Assembly: GCA_038210185.1 (NCBI GenBank)
Contig: JBBQWX010000061.1
Coordinates: 1-22,805, forward strand
Direction: 5' to 3'
Length of the DNA stretch: 22,805 nt
DNA from: Fodinibacter sp038210185
GTDB lineage: Bacteria; Actinomycetota; Actinomycetes; Actinomycetales; Dermatophilaceae
Of the stretch, positions 13,543 through 20,313 are shown one piece after another. Position 1 is the first letter of the stretch. Each line of letters opens with the position of its first letter. Below the pieces are notes generated by a model. It had not been told where the DNA came from, searched no databases, and saw only the letters and a program-made list of their open reading frames with translations. A program made the translations under genes and the position numbers.

Positions 13543-15336
13543 TCACGGCACGGACCGTACGTCGCTGACCCGCCAGCCGACGTCGGTGAACACCAGGTCG
13601 ACCAGCACCGGTTCGCCGGGTACCGCGGGCCGGGTCGTCGAGCCCGCCGCGCCCCTGACGGTGTAGGGGCCGGCGTCGACCCGACCACGCAGCACGGCGC
13701 GGCGCGGGGTCGCCGAGACCGCGGTCACGTCGGCCACGGTGTAGCGCAGACCGGTGTAGCGCACCCCGGCCCGAGCGACCTCGGCGACAGCCGCGGCGTC
13801 ACGCACCGCAGCGGCCGACCCGTTGGCATCGGCCGCGTGCAGCAGGGCAGGAGTCGCCTCTCGCCAGGCCGCGGCGCGTGCGTCGGCGAGCACCGCCAGC
13901 AGCTCGGCGGGTCGGGTGCGCGGCGCCTGCACGTCCGTTCGCGGGTCGCCGCCCTCGGCGGTGCGGTGACCACTCGACGCCGGCACGGCATCGGTCGCCC
14001 CGGCCGAGGAGGTGCCCTCGGCCCGGCCGAGCACGGCCACCGTGGGCACGAGCAGGACCACGCACGCGAGGCCGACCAATGCCACGACGACCCCGGGGCG
14101 CGAGGCGCCGCTGCGCCCCCGGACGCTTCCCCAGCCACGGAGCACCACGGTGCCGGCGTGCCGGCCACTCTCGAGACCGTCCCGAGCCGGATGTCGACGC
14201 GGCCGCCACCGCGCCCGCCACCGCCACGACGGCCGCAACTGCTCCCGCCACCGCCACGACGGCTGCCACGGCCTCTGCGGTTGCCACGGCGGCTGCCGCC
14301 GACCCTGCCCTTGCCACGTCCGCCGCCACGGCCGGAGTCGTCGGCGGAACGCGGGCACCGACGGCGGGTGGCCGGCTGCCGCGCGCAGCCGGTAGGTCAC
14401 CGCGCTCACCTCGTCGTCACCGTGCGCGAGGTGCAGCGGCTCGGCCGCGGCCGCGGCGAACAGCTGCCAGGCCAGCTCGTGGGCGCCGGGCCGGTCAGCC
14501 GGGTCGGCGGACACCGCCGCCGCGAGGGCGGCCACGACCGGCTCGGAACCCTCGCCTGCGCGGGACACCTCGGCCAGCTCGGGCCGCAGGCCCGGTGGGC
14601 CGGGAACGGTGCCGGACAGGCACAGCCAGCCCAGCGCGCCCAGGGCGTAGACGTCGGATGCCGGGGACGGGTCGGCGCCAAGCAGCACCTCGGGCGCGAC
14701 GTAGCCGTCGGTGCCCCAGACGCCCGGCGAGACCTCGCCGAGGACATGGCCGAGGCCGAGGTCGCCGAGCACCGGTCGGCCGTCGAGCTCGAGCAGCACG
14801 TTGCCCGGTGAGACGTCGCCGTGCACCACCCCGAGGTCGTGCAGCCGCCCCAGGGCCGACGCCACCGGAGTGAGGACGGTGACGACCTCGCCGGGTGACA
14901 GGTGCCCGCGCGCGCGGACCAGCGCGTCGAGGGCGCCGCCGAGCAGGTGGGGCATGACGACGGCAATCCGGCCGTCGGGCAGCTCGACGCAGGCCTCGAC
15001 GGCCACCACGTGGGCGCTGGCCGACCGGGCCGACACGGCGGCCTCGCGCGCGGCGGCCTCGACCGACCCGAGCTCGGCGTGCACCACCTTGACCGCCACC
15101 CGGCGTCCGCCGTCGATGGCCACCCCGGCCCACACCTCGCTCGTGCCACCACGCGCGAGCAACCGGCCCAGCTCGTAGCCGGGCACCTCGGGCACCGGCG
15201 GTCCGTTCGGCACCGGCGGTCCGTCCGGCACCGGCAGTCTGTCCGGCACCGGCGGTCCGTCCGGCACCGGAAGCGCGTCCGGCACCGGCGCCGGCCCGGG
15301 CACCCACCGCGCCGCATCCAGCTCGTCGTCCCCCAT
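13543..15336 (-). CDS. Membrane-anchored Ser/Thr protein kinase homologue with atypical catalytic loop
   Basis: A 597-residue single-pass protein. Residues 17-52 are a Pro-Val-Pro-Asp repeat. A Hanks-type kinase domain follows (about 53-300) with a relaxed glycine loop ARGGTSEVW (61-69), the ATP lysine K83, helix C Glu E98, catalytic loop HGDVSPGN (D174, N179), DLG (D192) and APE (214-216). The catalytic-loop Lys of HRDxK is Ser at 176. A Trp/Arg/Pro/Gln-rich linker (about 331-381) precedes a membrane segment (about 415-437). The outer C-terminal domain of about 160 residues is not one I recognise. The start could be ATG 15336 or the adjacent in-frame GTG 15339; the longer frame to 15435 runs through the divergent promoter. 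It diverges from the S51 peptidase gene and converges on the epimerase gene. It may be active with altered chemistry or act as a pseudokinase. Confidence 0.88.
   Translation of the reverse strand: MGDDELDAARWVPGPAPVPDALPVPDGPPVPDRLPVPDGPPVPNGPPVPEVPGYELGRLLARGGTSEVWAGVAIDGGRRVAVKVVHAELGSVEAAAREAAVSARSASAHVVAVEACVELPDGRIAVVMPHLLGGALDALVRARGHLSPGEVVTVLTPVASALGRLHDLGVVHGDVSPGNVLLELDGRPVLGDLGLGHVLGEVSPGVWGTDGYVAPEVLLGADPSPASDVYALGALGWLCLSGTVPGPPGLRPELAEVSRAGEGSEPVVAALAAAVSADPADRPGAHELAWQLFAAAAAEPLHLAHGDDEVSAVTYRLRAAAGHPPSVPAFRRRLRPWRRTWQGQGRRQPPWQPQRPWQPSWRWREQLRPSWRWRARWRPRRHPARDGLESGRHAGTVVLRGWGSVRGRSGASRPGVVVALVGLACVVLLVPTVAVLGRAEGTSSAGATDAVPASSGHRTAEGGDPRTDVQAPRTRPAELLAVLADARAAAWREATPALLHAADANGSAAAVRDAAAVAEVARAGVRYTGLRYTVADVTAVSATPRRAVLRGRVDAGPYTVRGAAGSTTRPAVPGEPVLVDLVFTDVGWRVSDVRSVP
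14194..14346 (-). repeat. Low-complexity DNA encoding the kinase Trp/Arg-rich linker
   Basis: Imperfect short repeats on the minus strand, built from units such as tggcggtggcgg, encode WRWRARWR-like runs just before the transmembrane segment. In other frames the same DNA reads as Ala/Thr- or Ala/Val-rich peptide. The unit structure suggests growth by replication slippage. Confidence 0.65.
15191..15298 (-). repeat. 18-bp tandem repeat encoding the PVPDGP repeat of the kinase
   Basis: Six tandem 18-bp units of the ggcaccggcggtccgtcc type (plus-strand reading), the first four close to identical and the last degenerate. Each encodes a PVP(D/N/E)xx hexapeptide on the minus strand, covering residues 17-52. 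The unit is a multiple of three, so copy-number change keeps the frame. Confidence 0.9.
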
Positions 15337-15386
15337 CACCCCACCATGCCGTGCCGGGCGTCCTGCGCCGCGGAGTTGTCCACAGG

Positions 15387-15396
15387 ACCCTAGGGT
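15387..15396. promoter_or_regulatory. Symmetric -10 element shared by the kinase and S51 peptidase genes
   Basis: The palindrome ACCCTAGGGT presents TAGGGT on both strands. The plus-strand copy (15391-15396) ends seven bases before the ATG of the S51 gene at 15404, fitting a leaderless mRNA. The minus-strand copy (15392-15387) would give the kinase a leader of roughly 40 bases. No good -35 is seen on either side. Confidence 0.55.
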
Positions 15397-15403
15397 TGGC
15401 CTC

Positions 15404-16144
15404 ATGCCCGCCGACACCCCGACGATCCTGGCCACCTCGGGTGGTTACCGCTACGGACGCCGCACCCAGCTCGAGTTCGACGCCCTGGCCCACCACGCCG
15501 TCGAGCTGTCCGGTGCTCACGGCCGCCGACCGCGCGTCACGTTCGTCGGCACGGCATCCGGCGACCCGCGGTACATGAACTACTGGGCGCACGAAGCCGG
15601 CCGCGTCGCCGGCTTCGACGTCACCTGCCTCGACCTGTTCCCGATGCCCAACCTCGACGACGTGCCCGATCACCTGCTCGAGGCCGACGTCGTGTGGGTC
15701 AACGGCGGGTCGGTGGCCAACCTGCTGGCCGTCTGGGACGTCCACGAGCTGCGCCCGGCGATGCGGGCCGCCTGGGAGGCCGGGGTGGTGCTGGGTGGCG
15801 TGTCGGCCGGCTCGATCTGCTGGTTCGTCGGCGGCTGCACCGACTCCTTCGGGCCGGACCTGCGCGCCGTGACCAACGGGCTGGGGCTGCTCCCCTACGG
15901 CAACGGCGTCCACTACGACAGCGAGCAGACCCGGCGACCGACGGTGCACGCGCTCGTGGCAGACGGCACGTTCCCCGAGACCCACTGCACCGACGACGGT
16001 GTCGGCCTGGTCTATCGCGGTACCGAGCTCGTCGAGGCGGTCAGTGAGGTCGACGGCAAGGCGGCCTATGTCGTCACCCGAGACGGCGACGGCGACGGCG
16101 TGCGCGAGGAACGCCTCGAGCCGCGCCTCCTCCCCACCCCCTGA
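15404..16144 (+). CDS. S51 family peptidase (peptidase E-like)
   Basis: A 246-residue cytosolic serine peptidase homologue of family S51. Peptidase E members cleave dipeptides with N-terminal aspartate. Motifs are VWVNGGSVANLL (about 97-108), the nucleophile S134 in GGVSAGSICW, and the histidine H170 in GNGVHYDSEQ. The N-terminal ILATSGGYRYG fits the family. The length is close to that of enterobacterial peptidase E (about 230). The ATG at 15404 lies seven bases after a TAGGGT hexamer, supporting a leaderless start. It diverges from the kinase gene, with 67 bp between start codons, and converges on the oxidoreductase gene across a hairpin. The substrate could differ from Asp-X dipeptides, since S51 also includes cyanophycinase-like enzymes. 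Confidence 0.92.
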   Translation: MPADTPTILATSGGYRYGRRTQLEFDALAHHAVELSGAHGRRPRVTFVGTASGDPRYMNYWAHEAGRVAGFDVTCLDLFPMPNLDDVPDHLLEADVVWVNGGSVANLLAVWDVHELRPAMRAAWEAGVVLGGVSAGSICWFVGGCTDSFGPDLRAVTNGLGLLPYGNGVHYDSEQTRRPTVHALVADGTFPETHCTDDGVGLVYRGTELVEAVSEVDGKAAYVVTRDGDGDGVREERLEPRLLPTP

Positions 16145-16190
16145 CCCCGGCTGCTGTCGACTTCGTGCGACTCGCCTTCGGTTCTGGGTG

Positions 16191-16233
16191 CCCCGACCAT
16201 GCGAGACCGTGTGGAAGCCGCACGCAGTCGGGG
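16191..16233. terminator. Bidirectional hairpin between S51 peptidase and oxidoreductase genes
   Basis: CCCCGAC (16191-16197) plus TGCG (16200-16203) pair with CGCA plus GTCGGGG (16223-16233), an 11-bp stem with a two-base bulge. The two genes converge here. There is no T-tract. Confidence 0.65.
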
Positions 16234-16240
16234 TTGTCGC

Positions 16241-17272
16241 TCAGGGGGTCGGGGTGCGCACGACGACGACCGACTCGGAGGCCGCGGAGGCGCGGGCCGC
16301 GTCGATGACGGCGAGGGTGTGCACGGCATCCCACGGGTCGACCGGCATGGCGCCCTGGGGGTCGGGCGACGCGAGCGCCGCGGCGACCGCCCGGTAGAGA
16401 TCGGCCTGGCAACTGCCGGCCCGCGCCACCGGCTCGCGGGTGTCGCCACGGTAGAGCCAGCCGCTGTGCCCGGCATCGGCGTCGACCTGACCGCTCCACA
16501 CGTGCGACTCCCCCGTGAAGTCGGCCATCACGTAGGCCGCCTCCGTGCCGAGCAGGCGCACCCGCGGGCCCGGCGCCCCCGACAGCGAGACCGCCCCGAG
16601 GTGCGACACCACCCCGTTCGCGTGCCGGCACACGAGGAAGGCGTCGTCCTCCGCAGTCGTCGTGCGTGCGGCCACCGTCGCGAAGACCGTCTTGACCGGC
16701 CCGAACAGCTGCACCGCGGCGTCGACGAGGTGGCTGTGCAGGTCGAGCAGAAGGCCGCCGCCCTCGCTCGCGTGAGCCTGCTCCCGCCAGCGCTCCTTGG
16801 GCACCGGGCGCCACCGTTCCCACCGCATCTCGTACCGGAACGGGGTGCCCACCAGCCCGTCGGCCACCACCTGCGCGACGGTCGCCTGCTCGGCGTCGAA
16901 GCGCCGGTTCTGGAAGACGGTCAGGGGCACCCCGGATGCCGTGGCGTGCCTCACGACGGCCGCCGCCGACTCGGCGTCGACCGCCAGCGGCTTGTCGACG
17001 ACACACGGCAGCCCGGCATCCACGACCGAACGCACCTGTGCGGCATGTCCGCCGCTGGGGGTCGCGAGCACCACGAGGTCGAGCCCCGGCATCGCAATCA
17101 GCTCGGCGAGGTCCGCGACCACCTGCACGCCCGGGACGTCGGCCCGAGCGGCGGCCGACCGCTCGGGGTCGCTCGTCGACACCGCCACGACCTCGCACCC
17201 CGCCTCGGCCAGCAGGGGTGCGTGGATGGTTCGCCCGGCGAACCCGTAGCCGGCCAGTGCGACGCGTGTCAT
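16241..17272 (-). CDS. Gfo/Idh/MocA family NAD(P)-dependent oxidoreductase
   Basis: A 343-residue cytosolic oxidoreductase of the Gfo/Idh/MocA family, which usually acts on sugars or inositols. The N-terminal Rossmann motif is ALAGYGFAGRTIHAPLL (about 5-21), VVLATPSGGHAAQV lies at about 66-79, and the family EKP motif appears as VVDKPLAV. The C-terminal domain contains FQNRRFD and the active-site histidine segment GGGLLLDLHSHLVDAAVQLFG. The open frame reaches 17575, but that would overlap the MMPL gene; the ATG at 17272 gives the family N-terminus and is seven bases after TAGGCT. It is downstream of the MMPL gene with only 37 bp between. The substrate is unknown, and no sugar transporter or catabolic genes are nearby. 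Confidence 0.93.
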   Translation of the reverse strand: MTRVALAGYGFAGRTIHAPLLAEAGCEVVAVSTSDPERSAAARADVPGVQVVADLAELIAMPGLDLVVLATPSGGHAAQVRSVVDAGLPCVVDKPLAVDAESAAAVVRHATASGVPLTVFQNRRFDAEQATVAQVVADGLVGTPFRYEMRWERWRPVPKERWREQAHASEGGGLLLDLHSHLVDAAVQLFGPVKTVFATVAARTTTAEDDAFLVCRHANGVVSHLGAVSLSGAPGPRVRLLGTEAAYVMADFTGESHVWSGQVDADAGHSGWLYRGDTREPVARAGSCQADLYRAVAAALASPDPQGAMPVDPWDAVHTLAVIDAARASAASESVVVVRTPTP

Positions 17273-17279
17273 GCGCGAC

Positions 17280-17285
17280 AGCCTA
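17280..17285 (-). promoter_or_regulatory. -10 element for leaderless oxidoreductase gene
   Basis: TAGGCT on the minus strand ends seven bases before the ATG at 17272. It lies in the 37-bp gap after the MMPL stop, so the oxidoreductase has its own promoter candidate. Confidence 0.55.
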
Positions 17286-17309
17286 GGTCCGGGGCCGGCG
17301 CGGTCACCC

Positions 17310-19556
17310 TCAGGGAGCGTAGGTCCGCAGCTTCTCGCCGTCGGCCTTGTCCTCGTCGGCCTTCTCGCCATCGGCGGGGAGGTGGCGCGGCCACCAGATC
17401 GGCGGGCCGATGTCGTACGCCGCCGCCGGCACGAGCAGCGAGCGCACCACGAAGGTGTCGAGCAGCACGCCGAACGCCACGATGAAGGCGATCTGCACCA
17501 GGAACACCAGGGGCAGCACGGCCAGCGCCGAGAAGGTTGCGGCCAGAACGATGCCCGCGCTGGTGATGACCCCACCGGTGACCGCGAGACCGAGCAGGAT
17601 GCCGGGTCTGGTGCCGTGGTCCTTGGCCTCCTCGCGCACCCGGGTCATGAGGAAGATCGAGTAGTCGATGCCCAGCGCGACGAGGAACACGAACCCGTAG
17701 AGCACGATCGACGGGTCGCTGCTGCTGAAGCCGAAGACGTGCTGGAAGACCAGCGACGAGATGCCTATGGTCGCGGCGAACGAGACCACGTTGGCGGCCA
17801 CGAGCAGCAGCGGCGCCACGATCGACCGCAGCAGCAGCGAGAGCACGACGAAGATGACGAACAGGATGGTCGGCACGATGACCCGCAGGTCGCGCCCACT
17901 GGCCTCGTGCACGTCGAGGTTGGTCGCGGCGTTGCCGCCCACCAGGGCGTCGGTGCTCACGGCGTCGAGGTCGGCGCGCAGCCGCCGGACGGTTTCCTCG
18001 GCCTCCTGGCTGTCCGACGCCGCCTTGGTCGTGGCCTGCACCAGTACGGTGCCGTCGACGACCTTGGGGGGCAGCGGCGGCTGGCCGGGCTGAGGGGGCG
18101 CGAGCCCGATGAAGGCGCTGTCGACGCCCGGGTCCTTGGTGGCGAGGGCGAGGGCAGCCTCGGCGTCGGCCTGGGGCACGACGATCTGGACGGGTGTGGC
18201 CGAACCGGCCGGGAAGTGCTCGCCGATGACCCGCTGCGCCACGATCGAGTCGGTGTCGTCGAGGAAGGTCTCGTCGAGGGTGGCGCCGTCGGCCTTGAAG
18301 GTCGGCGCGAAGGCGGCCGCGGCGAGCAGCACGACGAGGGTGATGACCCAGGTGCGCCGGGGGTGCCGGCCGACGAGGTCGGCGACCCGACCCCACAGAC
18401 CCTTGGTGCCCACGACGTCCTCGGCGTGCACGTGGTCGAGCTTGGGCGCGAACGGCCAGAACGCCTGGCGACCGAACAGCAGCAGGACCGCGGGCAGGAA
18501 GGTCAGCGACGCCAGGAGCGCACCGGCGATGCCGAGCGCGCCGACCGGGCCCAGCCCGGAGGTGCTGCGCAGCTCGGCGAGCAGGAGGCAGAGCAGCCCG
18601 AGGATGACGGTCGCGGCCGAGGCGACGATCGGTTCGACGGTGCCGCGCCAGGCCCGCTTCAGGGCCACCCATGAGTTCGGCTGGTCGTGCAGCTCTTCCT
18701 TGAAGCGGCTGACGAGCAGCAGGGCGTAGTCGGTCGAGGCGCCCACGACGAGGATGAACAGGATGCCCTGCGACTGCCCCGAGAGCGTGATCACGTCGTT
18801 CAGGGCGAGCTGGTAGACCACCAGTGAGGCCGCGCTCAGCCCGAAGACGGCGCTGAGCAGCACCGCGAACGGCAGGATCGGGCTGCGGTAGACGATGAGC
18901 AGGATGACCAGGACGACCAGCAGGGCGACGCCGAGCAGGATGCCGTCGATGCCCGCGAACGCCGACGCGAAGTCGGCGATCAGCCCACCGGGCCCGCCGA
19001 CGTAGCCCTGCAGCCCGGCGGGCACGAGGGTGCGCTCGATCTCGTCGCGCATCGCGGTTGCACCCTCGACGAGCGCCGAGGTGTCACCGCTGGCCTCGGT
19101 GCCCGTGGTGGCGTCGAGCGGCACCGAGACGAGCACGGCCTTGCCGTCCTGCGACGGGATCGGGACGACCTGGGCCCCCGCCACGAGGTAGTCGCCCAGC
19201 GTCCTTCCCTCGCCCATCTCGGGGAGGGCCAGCCCGGGCACCCCCTGCGCGAACATCGTGACGGCCTGGAGGTCCTGCGGGCTCAGCGCCCCGCCGTCCT
19301 CGCGCTCGACCACCACCAGGTAGGGCAGCGTGTCACTGTCGTTGAAGGCCGCGACCGCGTTGCTGACGAGGGTGGACTCGGCGCCCTTGGGCAGGAAGGT
19401 GGAGTTGTCGTTGGACTGGACGCCGGCCAGCTTGCCCTGTGCGCTCCCGCCCAGACCGGCGACGACCAGCCAGGCGAGGACGACGAGGAGTGCCCCCCAC
19501 AGGGCGATGCGGGGGCGGCGCGCACTGGCGCGGGTGTCGTCAAGCTCCTGGCTCAT
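17310..19556 (-). CDS. MMPL/RND family transporter
   Basis: A 748-residue inner-membrane RND-type transporter of the MMPL family, expected to use the proton gradient to export lipids or other hydrophobic compounds. TM1 is at about 16-38, followed by an outer loop domain and a TM bundle. A second half repeats this layout after a cytoplasmic linker near residues 390-410. The two family Asp-Tyr pairs are visible: D276-Y277 in GASTDYALLLVSRFKEEL and D631-Y632 in LGIDYSIFLMTRVREE. It is shorter than MmpL3-like proteins and ends in a short charged tail. The ATG at 19556 is seven bases after TAGGCT; the longer frame overlaps the lipB promoter. It diverges from lipB and is followed by the oxidoreductase gene. 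The substrate is unknown, and no TetR-type regulator is adjacent. Confidence 0.94.
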   Translation of the reverse strand: MSQELDDTRASARRPRIALWGALLVVLAWLVVAGLGGSAQGKLAGVQSNDNSTFLPKGAESTLVSNAVAAFNDSDTLPYLVVVEREDGGALSPQDLQAVTMFAQGVPGLALPEMGEGRTLGDYLVAGAQVVPIPSQDGKAVLVSVPLDATTGTEASGDTSALVEGATAMRDEIERTLVPAGLQGYVGGPGGLIADFASAFAGIDGILLGVALLVVLVILLIVYRSPILPFAVLLSAVFGLSAASLVVYQLALNDVITLSGQSQGILFILVVGASTDYALLLVSRFKEELHDQPNSWVALKRAWRGTVEPIVASAATVILGLLCLLLAELRSTSGLGPVGALGIAGALLASLTFLPAVLLLFGRQAFWPFAPKLDHVHAEDVVGTKGLWGRVADLVGRHPRRTWVITLVVLLAAAAFAPTFKADGATLDETFLDDTDSIVAQRVIGEHFPAGSATPVQIVVPQADAEAALALATKDPGVDSAFIGLAPPQPGQPPLPPKVVDGTVLVQATTKAASDSQEAEETVRRLRADLDAVSTDALVGGNAATNLDVHEASGRDLRVIVPTILFVIFVVLSLLLRSIVAPLLLVAANVVSFAATIGISSLVFQHVFGFSSSDPSIVLYGFVFLVALGIDYSIFLMTRVREEAKDHGTRPGILLGLAVTGGVITSAGIVLAATFSALAVLPLVFLVQIAFIVAFGVLLDTFVVRSLLVPAAAYDIGPPIWWPRHLPADGEKADEDKADGEKLRTYAP

Positions 19557-19563
19557 GGGCCAG

Positions 19564-19569
19564 AGCCTA
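19564..19569 (-). promoter_or_regulatory. -10 element for leaderless MMPL transporter gene
   Basis: TAGGCT on the minus strand ends seven bases before the ATG at 19556. It shares a 73-bp divergent gap with the lipB promoter. Confidence 0.6.
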
Positions 19570-19616
19570 GGGTTCGGGACCGACGCCGCGCAGCAAGGTC
19601 TCGCCACGGGGCGGCG

Positions 19617-19622
19617 TACCGT
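19617..19622 (+). promoter_or_regulatory. lipB: -10 element for leaderless lipB
   Basis: TACCGT ends seven bases before the ATG at 19630. No Shine-Dalgarno is present. It decides the start, since the open frame extends 300 bases further upstream into the MMPL gene. Confidence 0.6.
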
Positions 19623-19629
19623 GAAGCCC

Positions 19630-20262
19630 ATGCGTTTCGTGCACCTCGGCTTCGCGCCCACCCTCGTCGACTACGAGCAGGGCTGGCAGACCCAGCGAGA
19701 CGTGCACGCCCAGGTCGTCGCGGGCACCCTTCCCGACACCACGCTCCTGCTCGAGCACGCCGCGGTGTACACGGCTGGCAAGCGCACCGAGCCGCACGAG
19801 CGTCCCGTCGACGGCACGCCCGTGGTCGACGTCGACCGCGGCGGCAAGATCACCTGGCACGGTCCGGGTCAGCTCGTCGGCTACCCCATCGTGCGCCTGA
19901 CCCAGGTGCCCATCGACGTCGTCGCCCACGTGCGCCGGCTCGAAGAGGTCATGATCCGGGCGTGCCGCGACTTCGGGGTCCAGACCGTGCGGGTCGACGG
20001 CCGGAGCGGGGTGTGGGTGCTCGCCGACGACCGCGGGCCCGACCGCAAGCTCGGCGCGATCGGGGTGCGGGTGAGCCGGCGAGTCACGATGCACGGGTTC
20101 GCCCTCAACTGCGACGCCGACCTGTCGTGGGCCGACGCCATCATCCCGTGCGGCATCGCGGATGCCGGGGTCTCGTCGCTGTCCCTCGAGTCCGGTCGCG
20201 CGCTGGGCGTGCAGGACGTCCTGCCGTATGTCGAGAAGCACCTCGCCGACGTCCTGGGCTGA
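19630..20262 (+). CDS. lipB: Lipoyl(octanoyl) transferase LipB
   Basis: Transfers octanoate from acyl carrier protein to the lipoyl domains of E2 enzymes and the H protein, the first step of endogenous lipoate synthesis in the cytosol. The 210-residue protein shows LLLEHAAVYTAGKR (about 39-52), the GGKITWHGPGQLVGYPIV motif (71-88), the catalytic lysine K140 in RKLGAIGV, and the catalytic cysteine C174 in IIPCGI. The start at ATG 19630 gives the normal family N-terminus and length. LipA follows after 51 bp, as in many bacteria. Its likely targets include the SucB encoded in this window, which carries two lipoyl domains. Confidence 0.97.
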   Translation: MRFVHLGFAPTLVDYEQGWQTQRDVHAQVVAGTLPDTTLLLEHAAVYTAGKRTEPHERPVDGTPVVDVDRGGKITWHGPGQLVGYPIVRLTQVPIDVVAHVRRLEEVMIRACRDFGVQTVRVDGRSGVWVLADDRGPDRKLGAIGVRVSRRVTMHGFALNCDADLSWADAIIPCGIADAGVSSLSLESGRALGVQDVLPYVEKHLADVLG

Positions 20263-20300
20263 GCCTGTCGCAGGATTCGGGGCCCGTCGTGGGCCCGGCG

Positions 20301-20306
20301 TAGGCT
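20301..20306 (+). promoter_or_regulatory. lipA: -10 element for leaderless lipA
   Basis: TAGGCT ends seven bases before the GTG at 20314. It lies within the 51-bp gap after lipB, so lipA may be transcribed from its own promoter as well as from lipB. Confidence 0.6.
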
Positions 20307-20313
20307 GGCCCGT

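Noticed and set aside
14194..14346. A possible compensating frameshift pair in the kinase linker
   Set aside because: The Trp/Arg-rich reading is odd and other frames look like simple Ala/Thr linkers, but the kinase domain and membrane segment are in one uninterrupted frame, so I have no direct evidence of an error.
15191..15298. CRISPR-like array
   Set aside because: The units are contiguous 18-mers without spacers and are translated as a Pro-rich repeat inside the kinase gene.
15376..15396. A full -35/-10 promoter (TTGTCC with TAGGGT) for the S51 gene
   Set aside because: The two hexamers are only nine bases apart, too close for a normal sigma-70-type promoter, so only the -10 is kept.
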